Assembly: GCA_964444685.1 (NCBI GenBank)
Contig: CAYUIG010000012.1
Span: forward strand, 1-64,000
Length of the DNA: 64,000 bases
Source of the DNA: CAYUIG01 sp964444685
GTDB lineage: Bacteria; Gemmatimonadota; Gemmatimonadetes; Longimicrobiales; RSA9
Reading direction: 5' to 3'
Shown here one piece after another: positions 51,760 to 61,395 of this stretch. A program made the translations under genes and the position numbers. The notes under the pieces are model-generated. The model did not search any database. It saw only the letters and a list, made by a program, of their open reading frames with translations, and was not told the origin of the DNA. Within the stretch, counting starts at the first letter, position 1; every line of letters begins with the position of its first letter.

Positions 51760-54402
51760 TCAGCTCCGGAGGGCGGATTGCGGGTCGAGCCGCGCCGCCC
51801 GGAGCGCGGGCAGGAGCGCGGCGGCGAGGGCGGTGGCGGCGAGGACGAGGACGGCGAGGCCGAAGGCGAGCGGGTCGGTCGGTGTCACGTCGACGAGCTG
51901 GGTCTCGAGCAGGCGGGTGACCCAGAACGAGGCGAGGAGGCCGGCGGCGGCGCCGAACGAGACGATGACGGCCGCGCGGCCGAGCACCATGCCCAGGATC
52001 CGTCCGCGCGTGGCGCCCAGTGCGGCCCGCACGCCGATCTCGTGGGTCCGCCTGGCGACCGAGAAGGAGAGCAGCCCGTAGATTCCGATCGCGGCGAGTG
52101 CGAGCGCGATGACGCCGAATGCGCCGAGTACGGATGTAATGACGCGCCGCTCGGCGAGCGTGCCACCGAGCATGTCTTCGAGAAGCGCGATGTCGCTGGC
52201 GAGGAGTGGATCGATGTCACGGATCTCGCGGCGCACCGCGTCGGCGAGCGCCCCTGCGCGGGCGGGCGTCCCGCGCACGAGCGCATAGAGCGAACGCGCC
52301 CAGAAGACGGGGGCCTGGTCGAGGAGGACGTACATCACCTCGTCCGGGTCCTCCTCCCAGTTGCCGTGACGGACGTCGCCGACGACGCCGATCACCGTAA
52401 TCCACTCCGCGTCTGGGCCGTTGCCGAGGCCCGCCTCCATGCTGAGCGCCTTCACGCGGCGGCCGAGTGCACTCTCCCCGGGCCAGTAGCGCTGCGCCAT
52501 CGTGCGGCTGATCACAGCCACGCGGCCGGATCCAGCGCGGTCGGTGGGCTGGAATGCGCGCCCCTCGAGGAGCGGCATGCGCATCGCCTCGAAGTAATCG
52601 CGGCTCACGACCCGATACGCGGCGCCATCCTGCTTCGATTCCGGCCGGCCCTCGATAGCAATGAAGCCGGTGCCCGTCGTTCCCGTGGGGATCCAGTTCG
52701 CGAACGCGACCGCCTGCGCGCCGGGCAGTGCGCGGAGCTGCGGCTCGAGCCGGTCCCAGAAGACCGGCCGCGGGTCGACGTCCCATGAATAGCGCGCCAC
52801 ATCCAGTGCGACCTGCGCGGTGACCACACCCTCGGGGTCGTAGCCGAGGTCGCGCGAGAGCAATGACTCGAAGGACCGCAGCAGGAGACCCGCGCCTGTG
52901 AGAAGGACGATCGCAAGCCCGAACTGAACCGCGACCAGCGCCGCACCGGGCAGGCCGCGTCCGCCGCGCACCGTGCCGCGGCCGCCGAGGAGTGAGCGCG
53001 GCGCCGCGTGGTTCAGGACGCGCCACGATGGGACCAGCCCCGATCCGATGCCTGCGAGCAGGACCATCGCCGCGGAGAACGCGAGCACCGTGCCGTCGAC
53101 GCGCACGGCATCCGCGCGCGGCAGGCGTTCCTGCAGGATCTCCACGAGTGCGCCCGTACTCCACCAGGCGAGCACCACACCCAGAATGCCGCCCACGGTC
53201 GCGAGCACGAGGTGTTCGGTGACGAGCTGTCGCAGCACGCGACGCCGCCCGGCACCCAGCGCGGCGCGCAGCGCGATCTCCGGCGTCCGCACGGTCGAGC
53301 GCGCAAGGCTCAGCCCCGCAAGGTTCGCCCGCGCGATCAGCAGTACGAGCACGACCGCGCCGAACAGCAGCCAGATGCGTCGCTCTACCTCTTCGTCGAC
53401 GAGGAAGTCCTCGAGCGGCACGAGCGGCACACCCCACGAATAGATCGACTGCGGTGCCGCTTCCCGGATGCCGCGCGCGATCGCGTCGAGGTCCGCACGC
53501 GCACGCTCCGGCGTGACGCCATCGGCGAGCCGTGCGATCGCGACCCAGTTGATGTTGTTGCGCGTGCCATCGCCAAAGCGACGGGGCTCCGTCGCCACCC
53601 AGATCTCCGTTCCCTCCGGGTAGATCTGCGCGTCCGGTACGACCCCGACCAGCCGCATCGGCCGGCCCTCCACTACCAGCTCTGCATCCGGCGACATCGT
53701 CGCCCCCAGCGCCCGCCGCCAGTACGACTCGCTCACGATCAGCGCGCGCGCCTCCTGGTCGCCGGGTGCGAAACCCCGGCCCCACAACATGCGCGTGCCC
53801 AGCACGTCGAAGAACGCCGGCGTGACCTCCGTCACCGCGACCCGGTCCGCACCGCCGCCCGTCGCAACACCGAAACGATTGCGCTTCCAGATCGCCGTCC
53901 ACTCGAGCGTAGTCGCGCGATCGCGCCAGTCCAGCCAGTTCTCCGACGACACCCGCTCGACCGGGTTCCCGACCGAATCCTGCATCTGCAGCGCCATGAT
54001 CCGCTCCGCCGCCGGGAAGGGCAGCGGGCGCAGCAGCACGCCGTTCAGCACCGTGAACACCGCGGTCGGCAGTCCGATCGCGAGTGCCAGCGTCGCCACG
54101 GTGAGCGCCGTTACTCCCGGCTGGCGGCGGGCCTGTCGCCAGGTGAGTACGACGTCCCGCCACACCGATCCCAGCCACTCGCGCCGGCGCAGCTGTGCGT
54201 CCCGCTCCCGCGCCGATCGATACAGGCGACGCTTCGCCTCGCCCAGATCCCCGAACCGCTCCAGCGCCAGCGCACGCGCACGCTCCGGTGGCACACCCTC
54301 GCGCTCCAGCGCCTCCGCCCGCAGTGCGATGTGCGCTGCGAGCTCCTCGTCCAGCTCCCGTTCGACGTCACGCGGCAGACGGAAATGGCGCCGGTATTTC
54401 AT
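51760..54402 (-). CDS. ADOP-family FtsX/MacB-like ABC transporter permease
   Basis: The 880-residue membrane protein has the ADOP N-terminal signature (LDEELAAHIALRAEALEREG; ARALALERFGDLGEAKRRLY). Two MacB periplasmic-core plus FtsX units follow: a first TM (VTALTVATLALAIGLPTAVF), a periplasmic domain, three helices, then a duplicated core ending AVLVLAATALAAALLPALRA. ADOP ('acidobacterial duplicated orphan permease') proteins lack a linked ATPase; none is here. It follows the PadR gene after four bases, the standard pairing. Probably mechanotransmission or lipoprotein/peptide export. Confidence 0.93.
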   Translation of the reverse strand: MKYRRHFRLPRDVERELDEELAAHIALRAEALEREGVPPERARALALERFGDLGEAKRRLYRSARERDAQLRRREWLGSVWRDVVLTWRQARRQPGVTALTVATLALAIGLPTAVFTVLNGVLLRPLPFPAAERIMALQMQDSVGNPVERVSSENWLDWRDRATTLEWTAIWKRNRFGVATGGGADRVAVTEVTPAFFDVLGTRMLWGRGFAPGDQEARALIVSESYWRRALGATMSPDAELVVEGRPMRLVGVVPDAQIYPEGTEIWVATEPRRFGDGTRNNINWVAIARLADGVTPERARADLDAIARGIREAAPQSIYSWGVPLVPLEDFLVDEEVERRIWLLFGAVVLVLLIARANLAGLSLARSTVRTPEIALRAALGAGRRRVLRQLVTEHLVLATVGGILGVVLAWWSTGALVEILQERLPRADAVRVDGTVLAFSAAMVLLAGIGSGLVPSWRVLNHAAPRSLLGGRGTVRGGRGLPGAALVAVQFGLAIVLLTGAGLLLRSFESLLSRDLGYDPEGVVTAQVALDVARYSWDVDPRPVFWDRLEPQLRALPGAQAVAFANWIPTGTTGTGFIAIEGRPESKQDGAAYRVVSRDYFEAMRMPLLEGRAFQPTDRAGSGRVAVISRTMAQRYWPGESALGRRVKALSMEAGLGNGPDAEWITVIGVVGDVRHGNWEEDPDEVMYVLLDQAPVFWARSLYALVRGTPARAGALADAVRREIRDIDPLLASDIALLEDMLGGTLAERRVITSVLGAFGVIALALAAIGIYGLLSFSVARRTHEIGVRAALGATRGRILGMVLGRAAVIVSFGAAAGLLASFWVTRLLETQLVDVTPTDPLAFGLAVLVLAATALAAALLPALRAARLDPQSALRS

Positions 54403-54406
54403 GCGA

Positions 54407-54742
54407 TCACCCCGGCTGCTTCAGTGCGAGCAGTACCGACACGGCCTGCGTGTACCGCTGCCAGACCGACGACTCTTCGCGCAGCGACCTCCGCCCCTCC
54501 GAGGTCAGACGGTAGTAGCGCGCGCGACGGTTGTTCTCCGTCACGCCCCATTCGGCTTCCACCAGCCGGCGCGCCTCGAGACGGTGCAGCGCCTGGTACA
54601 GCGCGCTGTCATCCACCGCGATCGAGCCCGCCGACTTCCGCTCCAGCCACGCGGCAATGCCGTAGCCGTGCATCGGCCCCCAGCTCAGCGCCTTCAGGAC
54701 CAGCAGGTCCAGTGTGCCCTTGAACAGCGGAATGTCGGTCAT
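54407..54742 (-). CDS. PadR-family transcriptional regulator
   Basis: The 111-residue winged-helix protein shows the PadR N-terminal pattern FKGTLDLLVLKALSWGPMHG, YGIAAWLERKS, DDSALYQALHRLEARRLVEA and the wing RRARYYRLTSEGRRSL. It probably represses the operon it heads with the ADOP permease. Confidence 0.94.
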   Translation of the reverse strand: MTDIPLFKGTLDLLVLKALSWGPMHGYGIAAWLERKSAGSIAVDDSALYQALHRLEARRLVEAEWGVTENNRRARYYRLTSEGRRSLREESSVWQRYTQAVSVLLALKQPG

Positions 54743-55012
54743 GGCTCCCCGTGAGTTCTAAGGGGAATAATCTGCGGGCAGACGACGCAGGTCAAGGCCC
54801 GGGCCGAGGCCGCCGTTCCCACCTCCCACCGCGCCCCCGCCGGCCCTCGCCTCCCGGTGGCCCGGGGTGGCCCGGGGTGGCCCGGAGCCGTCAGAAGGGC
54901 GAAAATACGCGGCTGGCCGCGCCTTCCCGCCGTTCGAACCAACACGAACGTGCAAGGGTGCGTCTGGCTGGGTTGGGCCTTCGAGTGAATCACGGAGTCA
55001 GGAGAATCAGGG
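54743..55012. other. Divergent promoter region, PadR operon versus DUF2911 operon
   Basis: 270 bases with no gene. An AT-richer patch (54757-54773, TTCTAAGGGGAATAATC) close to the padR start is the likeliest promoter or operator. At 54857-54887 the ten-base unit GGTGGCCCGG is repeated three times in tandem. Confidence 0.45.
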
Positions 55013-56206
55013 ATGAGGTGGTCGCGTTCGCTCCATCCGTCGTTACGGAACCTCGCGTTGCTTTCCTTCCTTTTCGTCGAGCCGGGGTCGGCAGCCGGTC
55101 AGAGCGTTTCGGGGTTCGTGACGCGGATCGGCAAGGACACATTGGTGGCGGAGCACGTGGTCCGCGACGGCGGCACACTGACCGTGGAGGTGCTGCAGCG
55201 TTCACCGCGCGTCACGTTTGCGCGCTACGTGGTCGGGTTGGACGGTGACAACCGGATCCGCAGCTACGAAGCGCAGCTCTGGGATGGTGCGAAGGCGGCG
55301 GGCGAGCCGGGTCGCACGGAGCGTCTGGAGACGGACGGATCGGGCGAATGGAGTTACACGGTGATCCGGAACGGACAGGCGGAGACGCGCGCGGTGCAGG
55401 CGCCGGCGGATGCGGTGCCGTTCATCGATCAGGTGCATTGGCCGTTCGACGTCGCGCTCCAGCGGCATGCCGCGCGTGGTGACGGCGAAGCCGACCTGCC
55501 GATGCTGTCGGGCGGCCGCGCGATGACGTACGGCATCGTGCGGATGGACGACGGGAGCTGGGGCCTCCGGCATCCGAGCCGCGGCACGAGTGCGATCGAG
55601 ACGGACTCACAGGGCCGGCTGGTCGCGCTGAACGGCTACGGCACGACGCGCGCACTGATTCTCGAACGCACGGCGGGCGTCGACATGGCGGCGATGGGCG
55701 AGCTGTTCGCGGCGCGCGGCCCGATGGGCGAGCTGTCCGGGCGTGCGGAGACGCTGGCGGACGTGGACGGCGCCGAGATCACGATCGATTACGGCGTGCC
55801 GATGAAGCGGAACCGGGAGATCTTCGGCGCGCTCGTCGCCTACGGTCAGGTGTGGCGCACGGGCGCGAACCAGGCGACGCACTTCACGACCACGCGTGAT
55901 CTCGTCGTAGGCGAGGAAGGCCTGGTGGTTCCGGCCGGCACGTACACGCTGTTCTCCATTCCCGAGGCGGATCACCTGACGCTGATGATCAACACGCGCA
56001 CGAACATCAACGGCCAGTCGTATCGCGCGGACGCCGATCTGGGTTCGGTGCGCATGCGACGCGAGAGCGTCGACGACGTCGTCGAGCCGTTCACGATCGC
56101 GGTCGAAGACACACCCGCGGGCGGCACGCTCTCGCTGATCTGGGACCGGACCGCCTACCGCGTCGATTTCACTGTGCGTCAGCCAGCACGAGAGGATTCC
56201 CGATGA
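55013..56206 (+). CDS. Secreted DUF2911-domain protein
   Basis: The 397-residue protein has a signal peptide (SAAGQ), an N-terminal beta-rich domain resembling those in retropepsin-like or DUF2911-linked proteins, and a C-terminal DUF2911 domain: DYGVPMKRNREIFGALVAYG, QVWRTGANQATHFTTTRDLV and VPAGTYTLFSIPEADHLTLM. DUF2911 proteins are common in Bacteroidota and Gemmatimonadota and of unknown function. The stop overlaps the M28 gene start (ATGA), so the two are coupled. Confidence 0.87.
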   Translation: MRWSRSLHPSLRNLALLSFLFVEPGSAAGQSVSGFVTRIGKDTLVAEHVVRDGGTLTVEVLQRSPRVTFARYVVGLDGDNRIRSYEAQLWDGAKAAGEPGRTERLETDGSGEWSYTVIRNGQAETRAVQAPADAVPFIDQVHWPFDVALQRHAARGDGEADLPMLSGGRAMTYGIVRMDDGSWGLRHPSRGTSAIETDSQGRLVALNGYGTTRALILERTAGVDMAAMGELFAARGPMGELSGRAETLADVDGAEITIDYGVPMKRNREIFGALVAYGQVWRTGANQATHFTTTRDLVVGEEGLVVPAGTYTLFSIPEADHLTLMINTRTNINGQSYRADADLGSVRMRRESVDDVVEPFTIAVEDTPAGGTLSLIWDRTAYRVDFTVRQPAREDSR

Positions 56207-58752
56207 TCCGAAAGTTCGCAGCCCCGATCGCGCTCGCCGTTCTCGCGCCGTCGATCGTCTCAGGCCAGGCGCCATCCGCGGTGTTCGACTCCGCGTTCTA
56301 CGCGTGGGAGGACGGCCGCTTCGTGGATGCACTGGAGGGAATGGACCGGCTGCTCGGCGGTGCGTCGGCGCAGGCGGTATTGAAGGACATCGCGCTGCTG
56401 ACGGGCGAGTGGTACGTGACGACCGAGATCACGGCGGATGGTCTGTCGCCGCGGTGGAGCCCGGACGGGCGAATGGTCGCATACCAGCGGGGCGCGGGTG
56501 GGGACGTGAGGACGCACGTCGTGGACGTTGCCACGGGCCGCGAACTCGCGGCCGCGAATGGCAGCGGGCTGATGTTCGCGCCGGAGGGCGGCCGTTGGAC
56601 ATGGCTGCGCGTCGAGGGTTCGGCGGAGCTGACGCGCGCGCGCTCGGAGTTGGAGCAACTCCAGGCGGCCGGCGACTTCCAGGCGATGCGCGCAAAGATG
56701 AGCGAGGTGCAGCGGCTGGAGCGGTCGCTCACGCGCGTGATGATCGGCGGTGCGCAGGGTGAACGCACGATCCCGACGGGCGACTTGGGCGCGATCGCGC
56801 TGGTGTGGCCGAAGGGCGAGTCGGTCCCGCTCGTGATTGCGGCGGCGCCGGGCTCACAGGAAGCCGGTGTGTACCGTCCCGCGAACGGACGCCTCGATCC
56901 GGTGCTCGCCCCGGCGGGTCCGATCGGTGGTGCGATCGCGCTCGGCGACGGGCGCGTGCTGCTTACAATGGGCCGGGACGGATTCGGAATCCTGGACGCC
57001 TCGACAGGGAAACTCATCCGCCTCCAGGGGGCGCAGCCGTCGGCCTCACGCGACGGATCGACGATCGTCTATGTCACCGGCGGGAGCACGGGGTCGGCCA
57101 TCCACGCGGTCGATGGGCAGGGAACCGATCGCACGGTGTTCACGAGCACGGTCCCGATCGCGAATCCGGCGGTCTCGCCGGACGGCTCGCGCATCGCGTT
57201 CCAGATGATGCCGCGCGAGGACTGGGAGCTCTACGCGATCCCGGCGCAGGGCGGCAGCGAGCCCGTGCAGGTGACGCGCGAGATCCAGCACGACCTCTTC
57301 CCGCAGTTCATCTCGGACACGCAGCTGCTCGCCGTGAAGGGCGAAGGCCGTCACCGTCGGTCCTACATCTACGATCTCGCGGCCATCGATGCGTCGGGCG
57401 GCGCGGCGGAGGCGCTGGCCTCGACGACGGGCTGGACCCGGCCGTGGCAGACGCGGCTCTTCCACAACAACACGGTGCGCACGGTGGCGCCCGAGTACGA
57501 GTGGTACGTGTCACCGGACGGGACGAAGGTGCTGATCGTGGCGGAGCGGGATGGTGACACCGTGTCGCCGGAGCGCGGTGTGTACGTGACGGACCTGACG
57601 AAGACGGTGACGAGCGACGATGTCCGCCGCCGGATCGCGGCGAACCTCGCCGTCGAGCGCGCCATTGCCGCCGTGGGCGAGCGTGCGTTCGGGCCGATCC
57701 GTGCCGACGTGGCGCGTGTGACGGAGAACGTGTCGGTGTCGCGGATCTACGGCTACGCGAGCGACCTGTACCAGTTCGGCTCGAAGTTCATCACGCAGCC
57801 GGGCAACCAGAAGGCGATCGACTACCTGGTGGCGAAGCTGCGGTCGTTCGGCTACGAGCCGGAGCTGCAGTGGTTCGAGCCGCGGCCGGGCGTCCGCACT
57901 GCGAACGTGATCGCGAAGCTGCCGGGCACGACGGACCCCGACCTGATCTACGTCGTGTCGAGCCACTTCGACAGTGTGGAGCGCGGCCCTGGCGCGGACG
58001 ATGACAGCTCGGGCTCGACCGCGCTGCTCGAGGCGGCGCGCGTGCTGGCGGGGCAGCCGCAGCCGCGCACGCTGCACTTCGCGTTCTTCACGGGCGAGGA
58101 AGCGGGGCTGCTGGGCAGCCGGGAGTACGTGCGGCGCGCGCAGGCGAACGGCGACAGGATCGTGGGCGCGCTGAACAACGACATGATCGGCTATGCGAAC
58201 GACCAGCGGCTGGACAACACGATCCGCTACTCGAACGAGGGGATCCGCGACATCCAGCACGCGGCCGCGCAGCTCTTCAGCGAGCTGATCACGTACGACG
58301 CGAAGTACTACAAGAACACCGACGCACACGCGTACTACGAGGCGTACGGCGACATCGTGGGCGGCATCGGCAGCTATCCGATTCTCGCCAACCCGCACTA
58401 CCACCAGTCGCACGACGTGCTGGAGACGATCAACCAGAAGCTGGTGGCCGAGGTGTCGAAGACGACGGTGGCCACGCTCATGGCGCTGTCGAATGCGCCG
58501 TCGCGGGTGACGGGACTCGCCGCGGAGCGAAACGGATCGGGCGCGCAGCTGCGGTGGAACGCGTCGCCGGAGTCGGACGTCGAGGCGTACATCGTGGAGG
58601 TCGGCGCGCCGGGCGCGGAGCCGCGCACGATGCGTGTGACGGAGCCGCGCGCTTCGCTGAGCGGCGCCCGTGCGGGCGATATCGTGCGTGTGCACGCGCT
58701 GAACGCGCGCGGGCTCCGGAGCTGGGATCGCGCGGAAATGGTGATGCGCTGA
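56203..58752 (+). CDS. M28-family metallopeptidase with N-terminal PD40-like propeller
   Basis: The 849-residue secreted protein has a signal peptide (SIVSGQ). Residues 80-480 form a TolB/PD40-like propeller (LSPRWSPDGRMVAYQRGAGG; ASRDGSTIVYVTGG). Residues 515-780 are the M28 aminopeptidase domain with zinc ligands His588 in SSHFDSV, Asp in GADDDSSG, the Glu pair in FFTGEEAGLLGS, Asp in LNNDMIGYAN and His in HYHQSHDV. A fibronectin-III-like tail (SRVTGLAAERNGSGAQLRWN) ends the protein. It should remove N-terminal residues from peptides outside the cell. Confidence 0.9.
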   Translation: MIRKFAAPIALAVLAPSIVSGQAPSAVFDSAFYAWEDGRFVDALEGMDRLLGGASAQAVLKDIALLTGEWYVTTEITADGLSPRWSPDGRMVAYQRGAGGDVRTHVVDVATGRELAAANGSGLMFAPEGGRWTWLRVEGSAELTRARSELEQLQAAGDFQAMRAKMSEVQRLERSLTRVMIGGAQGERTIPTGDLGAIALVWPKGESVPLVIAAAPGSQEAGVYRPANGRLDPVLAPAGPIGGAIALGDGRVLLTMGRDGFGILDASTGKLIRLQGAQPSASRDGSTIVYVTGGSTGSAIHAVDGQGTDRTVFTSTVPIANPAVSPDGSRIAFQMMPREDWELYAIPAQGGSEPVQVTREIQHDLFPQFISDTQLLAVKGEGRHRRSYIYDLAAIDASGGAAEALASTTGWTRPWQTRLFHNNTVRTVAPEYEWYVSPDGTKVLIVAERDGDTVSPERGVYVTDLTKTVTSDDVRRRIAANLAVERAIAAVGERAFGPIRADVARVTENVSVSRIYGYASDLYQFGSKFITQPGNQKAIDYLVAKLRSFGYEPELQWFEPRPGVRTANVIAKLPGTTDPDLIYVVSSHFDSVERGPGADDDSSGSTALLEAARVLAGQPQPRTLHFAFFTGEEAGLLGSREYVRRAQANGDRIVGALNNDMIGYANDQRLDNTIRYSNEGIRDIQHAAAQLFSELITYDAKYYKNTDAHAYYEAYGDIVGGIGSYPILANPHYHQSHDVLETINQKLVAEVSKTTVATLMALSNAPSRVTGLAAERNGSGAQLRWNASPESDVEAYIVEVGAPGAEPRTMRVTEPRASLSGARAGDIVRVHALNARGLRSWDRAEMVMR

Positions 58753-58922
58753 TGGAACTGCCGTCGCCGGCGCGCGTATGGAGGTCCGCGCCGGCTCCGG
58801 CCTCGATCGTCCGTCCCCGTGCGGGCGCCGTTCGTCCCCGTGCGAGCGTTCCAGGGCTTCCCGCGGCGCTCGCGCGCGTGCAGGATCGTGTGGTGTTCCT
58901 CATCCAGTCGGAGGGTTCGTGA
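58752..58922 (+). CDS. Possible small linking ORF
   Basis: A 56-codon frame whose ATG overlaps the M28 stop (TGATG) and whose TGA overlaps the next gene's ATG (TGATG). The product (MELPSPARVWRSAPAP...VVFLIQSEGS) is Pro/Ala/Arg-rich without a domain. The exact fit on both sides suggests translational coupling, whether or not the peptide itself matters. Confidence 0.35.
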   Translation: MELPSPARVWRSAPAPASIVRPRAGAVRPRASVPGLPAALARVQDRVVFLIQSEGS

Positions 58923-61282
58923 TGAAGACGTGGGTTCGTGGTTCGATCGCGCTGGTCGGGCTGCTCGCGGCGGCGCCGGCGGGCGCGCAGACGTATGCGG
59001 GCGGGGAAGTGTCGCAGCCGGCGATGTGGGGCTTCGGCTCCGCGCTGGCAGTAACGGCCGGCGAGGTGCTCGTGGGCGAGGCGGGCAACGTGACGCGCCC
59101 GGGTCTGGTCTACGTGTACCGGAAGGGTGCGGACGGCTGGACGGAAGCGGCGACGCTGCGTGCGTCGGACGCCGAGAACGTCGACGGCTTCGGCGCGGCG
59201 CTCGCGCTCGACGGCAACACGCTGCTCGTGGGCGCGGGCCGCGAGGGGGAAGGACGCGGCGCGTACGTGTTTACCCGCGGGACGGACGGCACGTGGACGG
59301 AAGCGGAGCGCATCCGCGTGGACGTCCCCGCCAGTGATGGCTTCGGCACCGTCGTCGCCCTGTCGGGCGACTGGGCGGCGGTCGGCGCGCCCGGTCAGAA
59401 CGGGCAGGCCGGTGCGGTCTACGTGTTCCGTCGGGGCACTGCGGGCTGGACGGCGGCGGCACACCTGACGGCGCCCGGTGCGGCGATGGCGTATGGCGGG
59501 TCCATTGCGCTGGGTGAGGGCCGGCTCTTCGTGGGCGCGCCCGCGGCCGGGAACGGGACGGGCAAGGTGTTCTGGTACGTGCTGGCGGGAGACCAGTGGC
59601 AGTTGCAGGGCGAGATCGCGGCGCCGGGGCTCGCGGAGGGGGATCGCTACGGGGCGACGCTCGCGTTCGACGGCACGCGCCTGCTCGTGGGTGCGCCGGG
59701 CAGCATCGGCGGGATCGGTACCGTCCATGTGCTCGGCTGGGTGGAGCGCCAGAACCGCTGGGCGTCCGGCGGCCGGCTGCTGCCGTTCGCCGCGTCCCGG
59801 CAGGACGGCTTCGGGCGCGCCGTCGCGTTCAACGGCACCGAGATCTGGGCGGGCGCTCCGGACGGCGGCGCCGGCGCGGTCCAGGTCCTTGGTGATGGCG
59901 GAATCGCGCAGCGGCTGGCCCTGCCGCAGGCGGGCTCGTTCGGCGCGAGCATCGGTGTGAGCGGCGATGTCGCGGCCATCGGCGCGGTAGGTGCGGCCGG
60001 TGGCACGGGCGCGGCGGCGATCTTCGAGCGCGGTGCGGACGGCCGGTGGGCGCTGGCGACGCGGATCGACGGCCAGGCCGAGACGCTGACCGCCGTGACG
60101 GGCGAGAAGGTGGAGTGCGAGGGCGAAGGCCGCGCTGTGTACTTCGCGTGCAAGAACGTCGACATGCTCGCGTACGTGCCGGTGTCGGACATCAGCGACG
60201 GCGACCGGGTCCGGCTGAACGACGTATGGGGCTGGACGGATCCCGAGACGAACCGGGAGTACGCGCTCGTCGGCCGGACGGACGGCACGTCGTTCGTCGA
60301 CATCACGGACGCCGAGAACCCGCGCTATCTCGGCGACCTGCCGAAGACGGAGGGCACTCCGTCGGCCACGTGGCGCGACATCAAGGTGTACGAGAACCAC
60401 GCGTTCATCGTGGCGGACGGCGCGCAGGAGCACGGCGTACAGGTGTTCGACCTCACGCGTCTGCGCGACGTCCGGGAGCCGCAGACCTTCACGCAGGACG
60501 CGCACTACGATGGCGTCGCCAGCTCGCACAACATCGTGATCAACGAGGAGACCGGCTTCGCGTACGCGGTCGGGAACCGGAGCGGCGGCGAGACGTGCGG
60601 CGGCGGCCTGCACATGATCGATGTCCGCGACCCGAAGAACCCCACGTTCGCGGGCTGCTTCGCCGACCCGCAGACGGGCCGCGCGGGCACGGGCTACAGC
60701 CACGACGCGCAGTGCATCGTGTACAACGGCCCGGACGCGGAGCACCAGGGCCGGGAGATCTGCTTCGGTGCGAACGAGACGATGCTGTCGATCGCGGACG
60801 TGACCGACAAGCAGAGCCCGGTCGCGCTGGCGCGCGCGTCGTATCCGAACGTCGGGTACTCGCACCAGGGCTGGGTCACGGAGGACCACCGCTACTTCTA
60901 CATGGACGACGAGCTGGACGAACTCCAGGGCAGCGTGAACGCGACGCGCACGCTGATCTGGGACATCGCGGACCTCGATGACCCGCAGCTCGTCGGCGAG
61001 TTCATGGGCACCACGCAGGCCAGCGACCACAACCTGTACATCCTCGACAACACGATGTACCAGTCGAACTACCAGGCCGGCCTGCGCGTGATCGACATCA
61101 GCGACCGCGACAACCCCGTCGAGGTCGGATACTTCGACACCGTGCCCTATGGCACGAACACGCCCGGGTTCGGCGGCTCGTGGTCCAACTACCCGTACTT
61201 CCCGAGTGGCACGATCATCGTGACGAGCGGGAGCGAGGGGTTGTTCATCTTGAAGAAGCGGCCGACGCGACCCGTTTCCTGA
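58922..61282 (+). CDS. Choice-of-anchor B family LVIVD-repeat protein, copy 2
   Basis: The 786-residue secreted paralog of 13905-16259 has a signal peptide (AAPAGAQT), N-terminal FG-GAP-like units (SDAENVDGFGAALALDGNTL) and a C-terminal LVIVD propeller (DVWGWTDPETNREYALVGRT; GLHMIDVRDPKNPTFAGCFA; AGLRVIDISDRDNPVEVGYF). It is most similar to copy 1 in the C-terminal half, including conserved cysteines (KVECEGEGRAVYFACKNVDM). The last gene of the DUF2911-M28 unit, followed by palindromic element A. Confidence 0.88.
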   Translation: MKTWVRGSIALVGLLAAAPAGAQTYAGGEVSQPAMWGFGSALAVTAGEVLVGEAGNVTRPGLVYVYRKGADGWTEAATLRASDAENVDGFGAALALDGNTLLVGAGREGEGRGAYVFTRGTDGTWTEAERIRVDVPASDGFGTVVALSGDWAAVGAPGQNGQAGAVYVFRRGTAGWTAAAHLTAPGAAMAYGGSIALGEGRLFVGAPAAGNGTGKVFWYVLAGDQWQLQGEIAAPGLAEGDRYGATLAFDGTRLLVGAPGSIGGIGTVHVLGWVERQNRWASGGRLLPFAASRQDGFGRAVAFNGTEIWAGAPDGGAGAVQVLGDGGIAQRLALPQAGSFGASIGVSGDVAAIGAVGAAGGTGAAAIFERGADGRWALATRIDGQAETLTAVTGEKVECEGEGRAVYFACKNVDMLAYVPVSDISDGDRVRLNDVWGWTDPETNREYALVGRTDGTSFVDITDAENPRYLGDLPKTEGTPSATWRDIKVYENHAFIVADGAQEHGVQVFDLTRLRDVREPQTFTQDAHYDGVASSHNIVINEETGFAYAVGNRSGGETCGGGLHMIDVRDPKNPTFAGCFADPQTGRAGTGYSHDAQCIVYNGPDAEHQGREICFGANETMLSIADVTDKQSPVALARASYPNVGYSHQGWVTEDHRYFYMDDELDELQGSVNATRTLIWDIADLDDPQLVGEFMGTTQASDHNLYILDNTMYQSNYQAGLRVIDISDRDNPVEVGYFDTVPYGTNTPGFGGSWSNYPYFPSGTIIVTSGSEGLFILKKRPTRPVS

Positions 61283-61289
61283 ACGGAGG

Positions 61290-61382
61290 AGTCTGGCGTC
61301 TGGTTTCTGGTGTCTGGGGTCTGGTTTACTGCGGGCACCCGCCGCAACAACCAGATACCAGACTCCAGACCCCAGACACCAG
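61290..61382. repeat. GTCTGG heptad palindromic element, copy A
   Basis: TGTCTGGGGTCTGG at 61311-61324 is perfectly complementary to 61365-61378. The centre GTTTACTGCGGGCACCCGCC parallels the core of copy B. The element is flanked by the direct repeat GAACGGAGG (61281-61289 and 61383-61391), resembling a target-site duplication. The right repeat supplies the GGAGG of the next gene. Confidence 0.8.
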
Positions 61383-61395
61383 GAACGGAGGCAGT

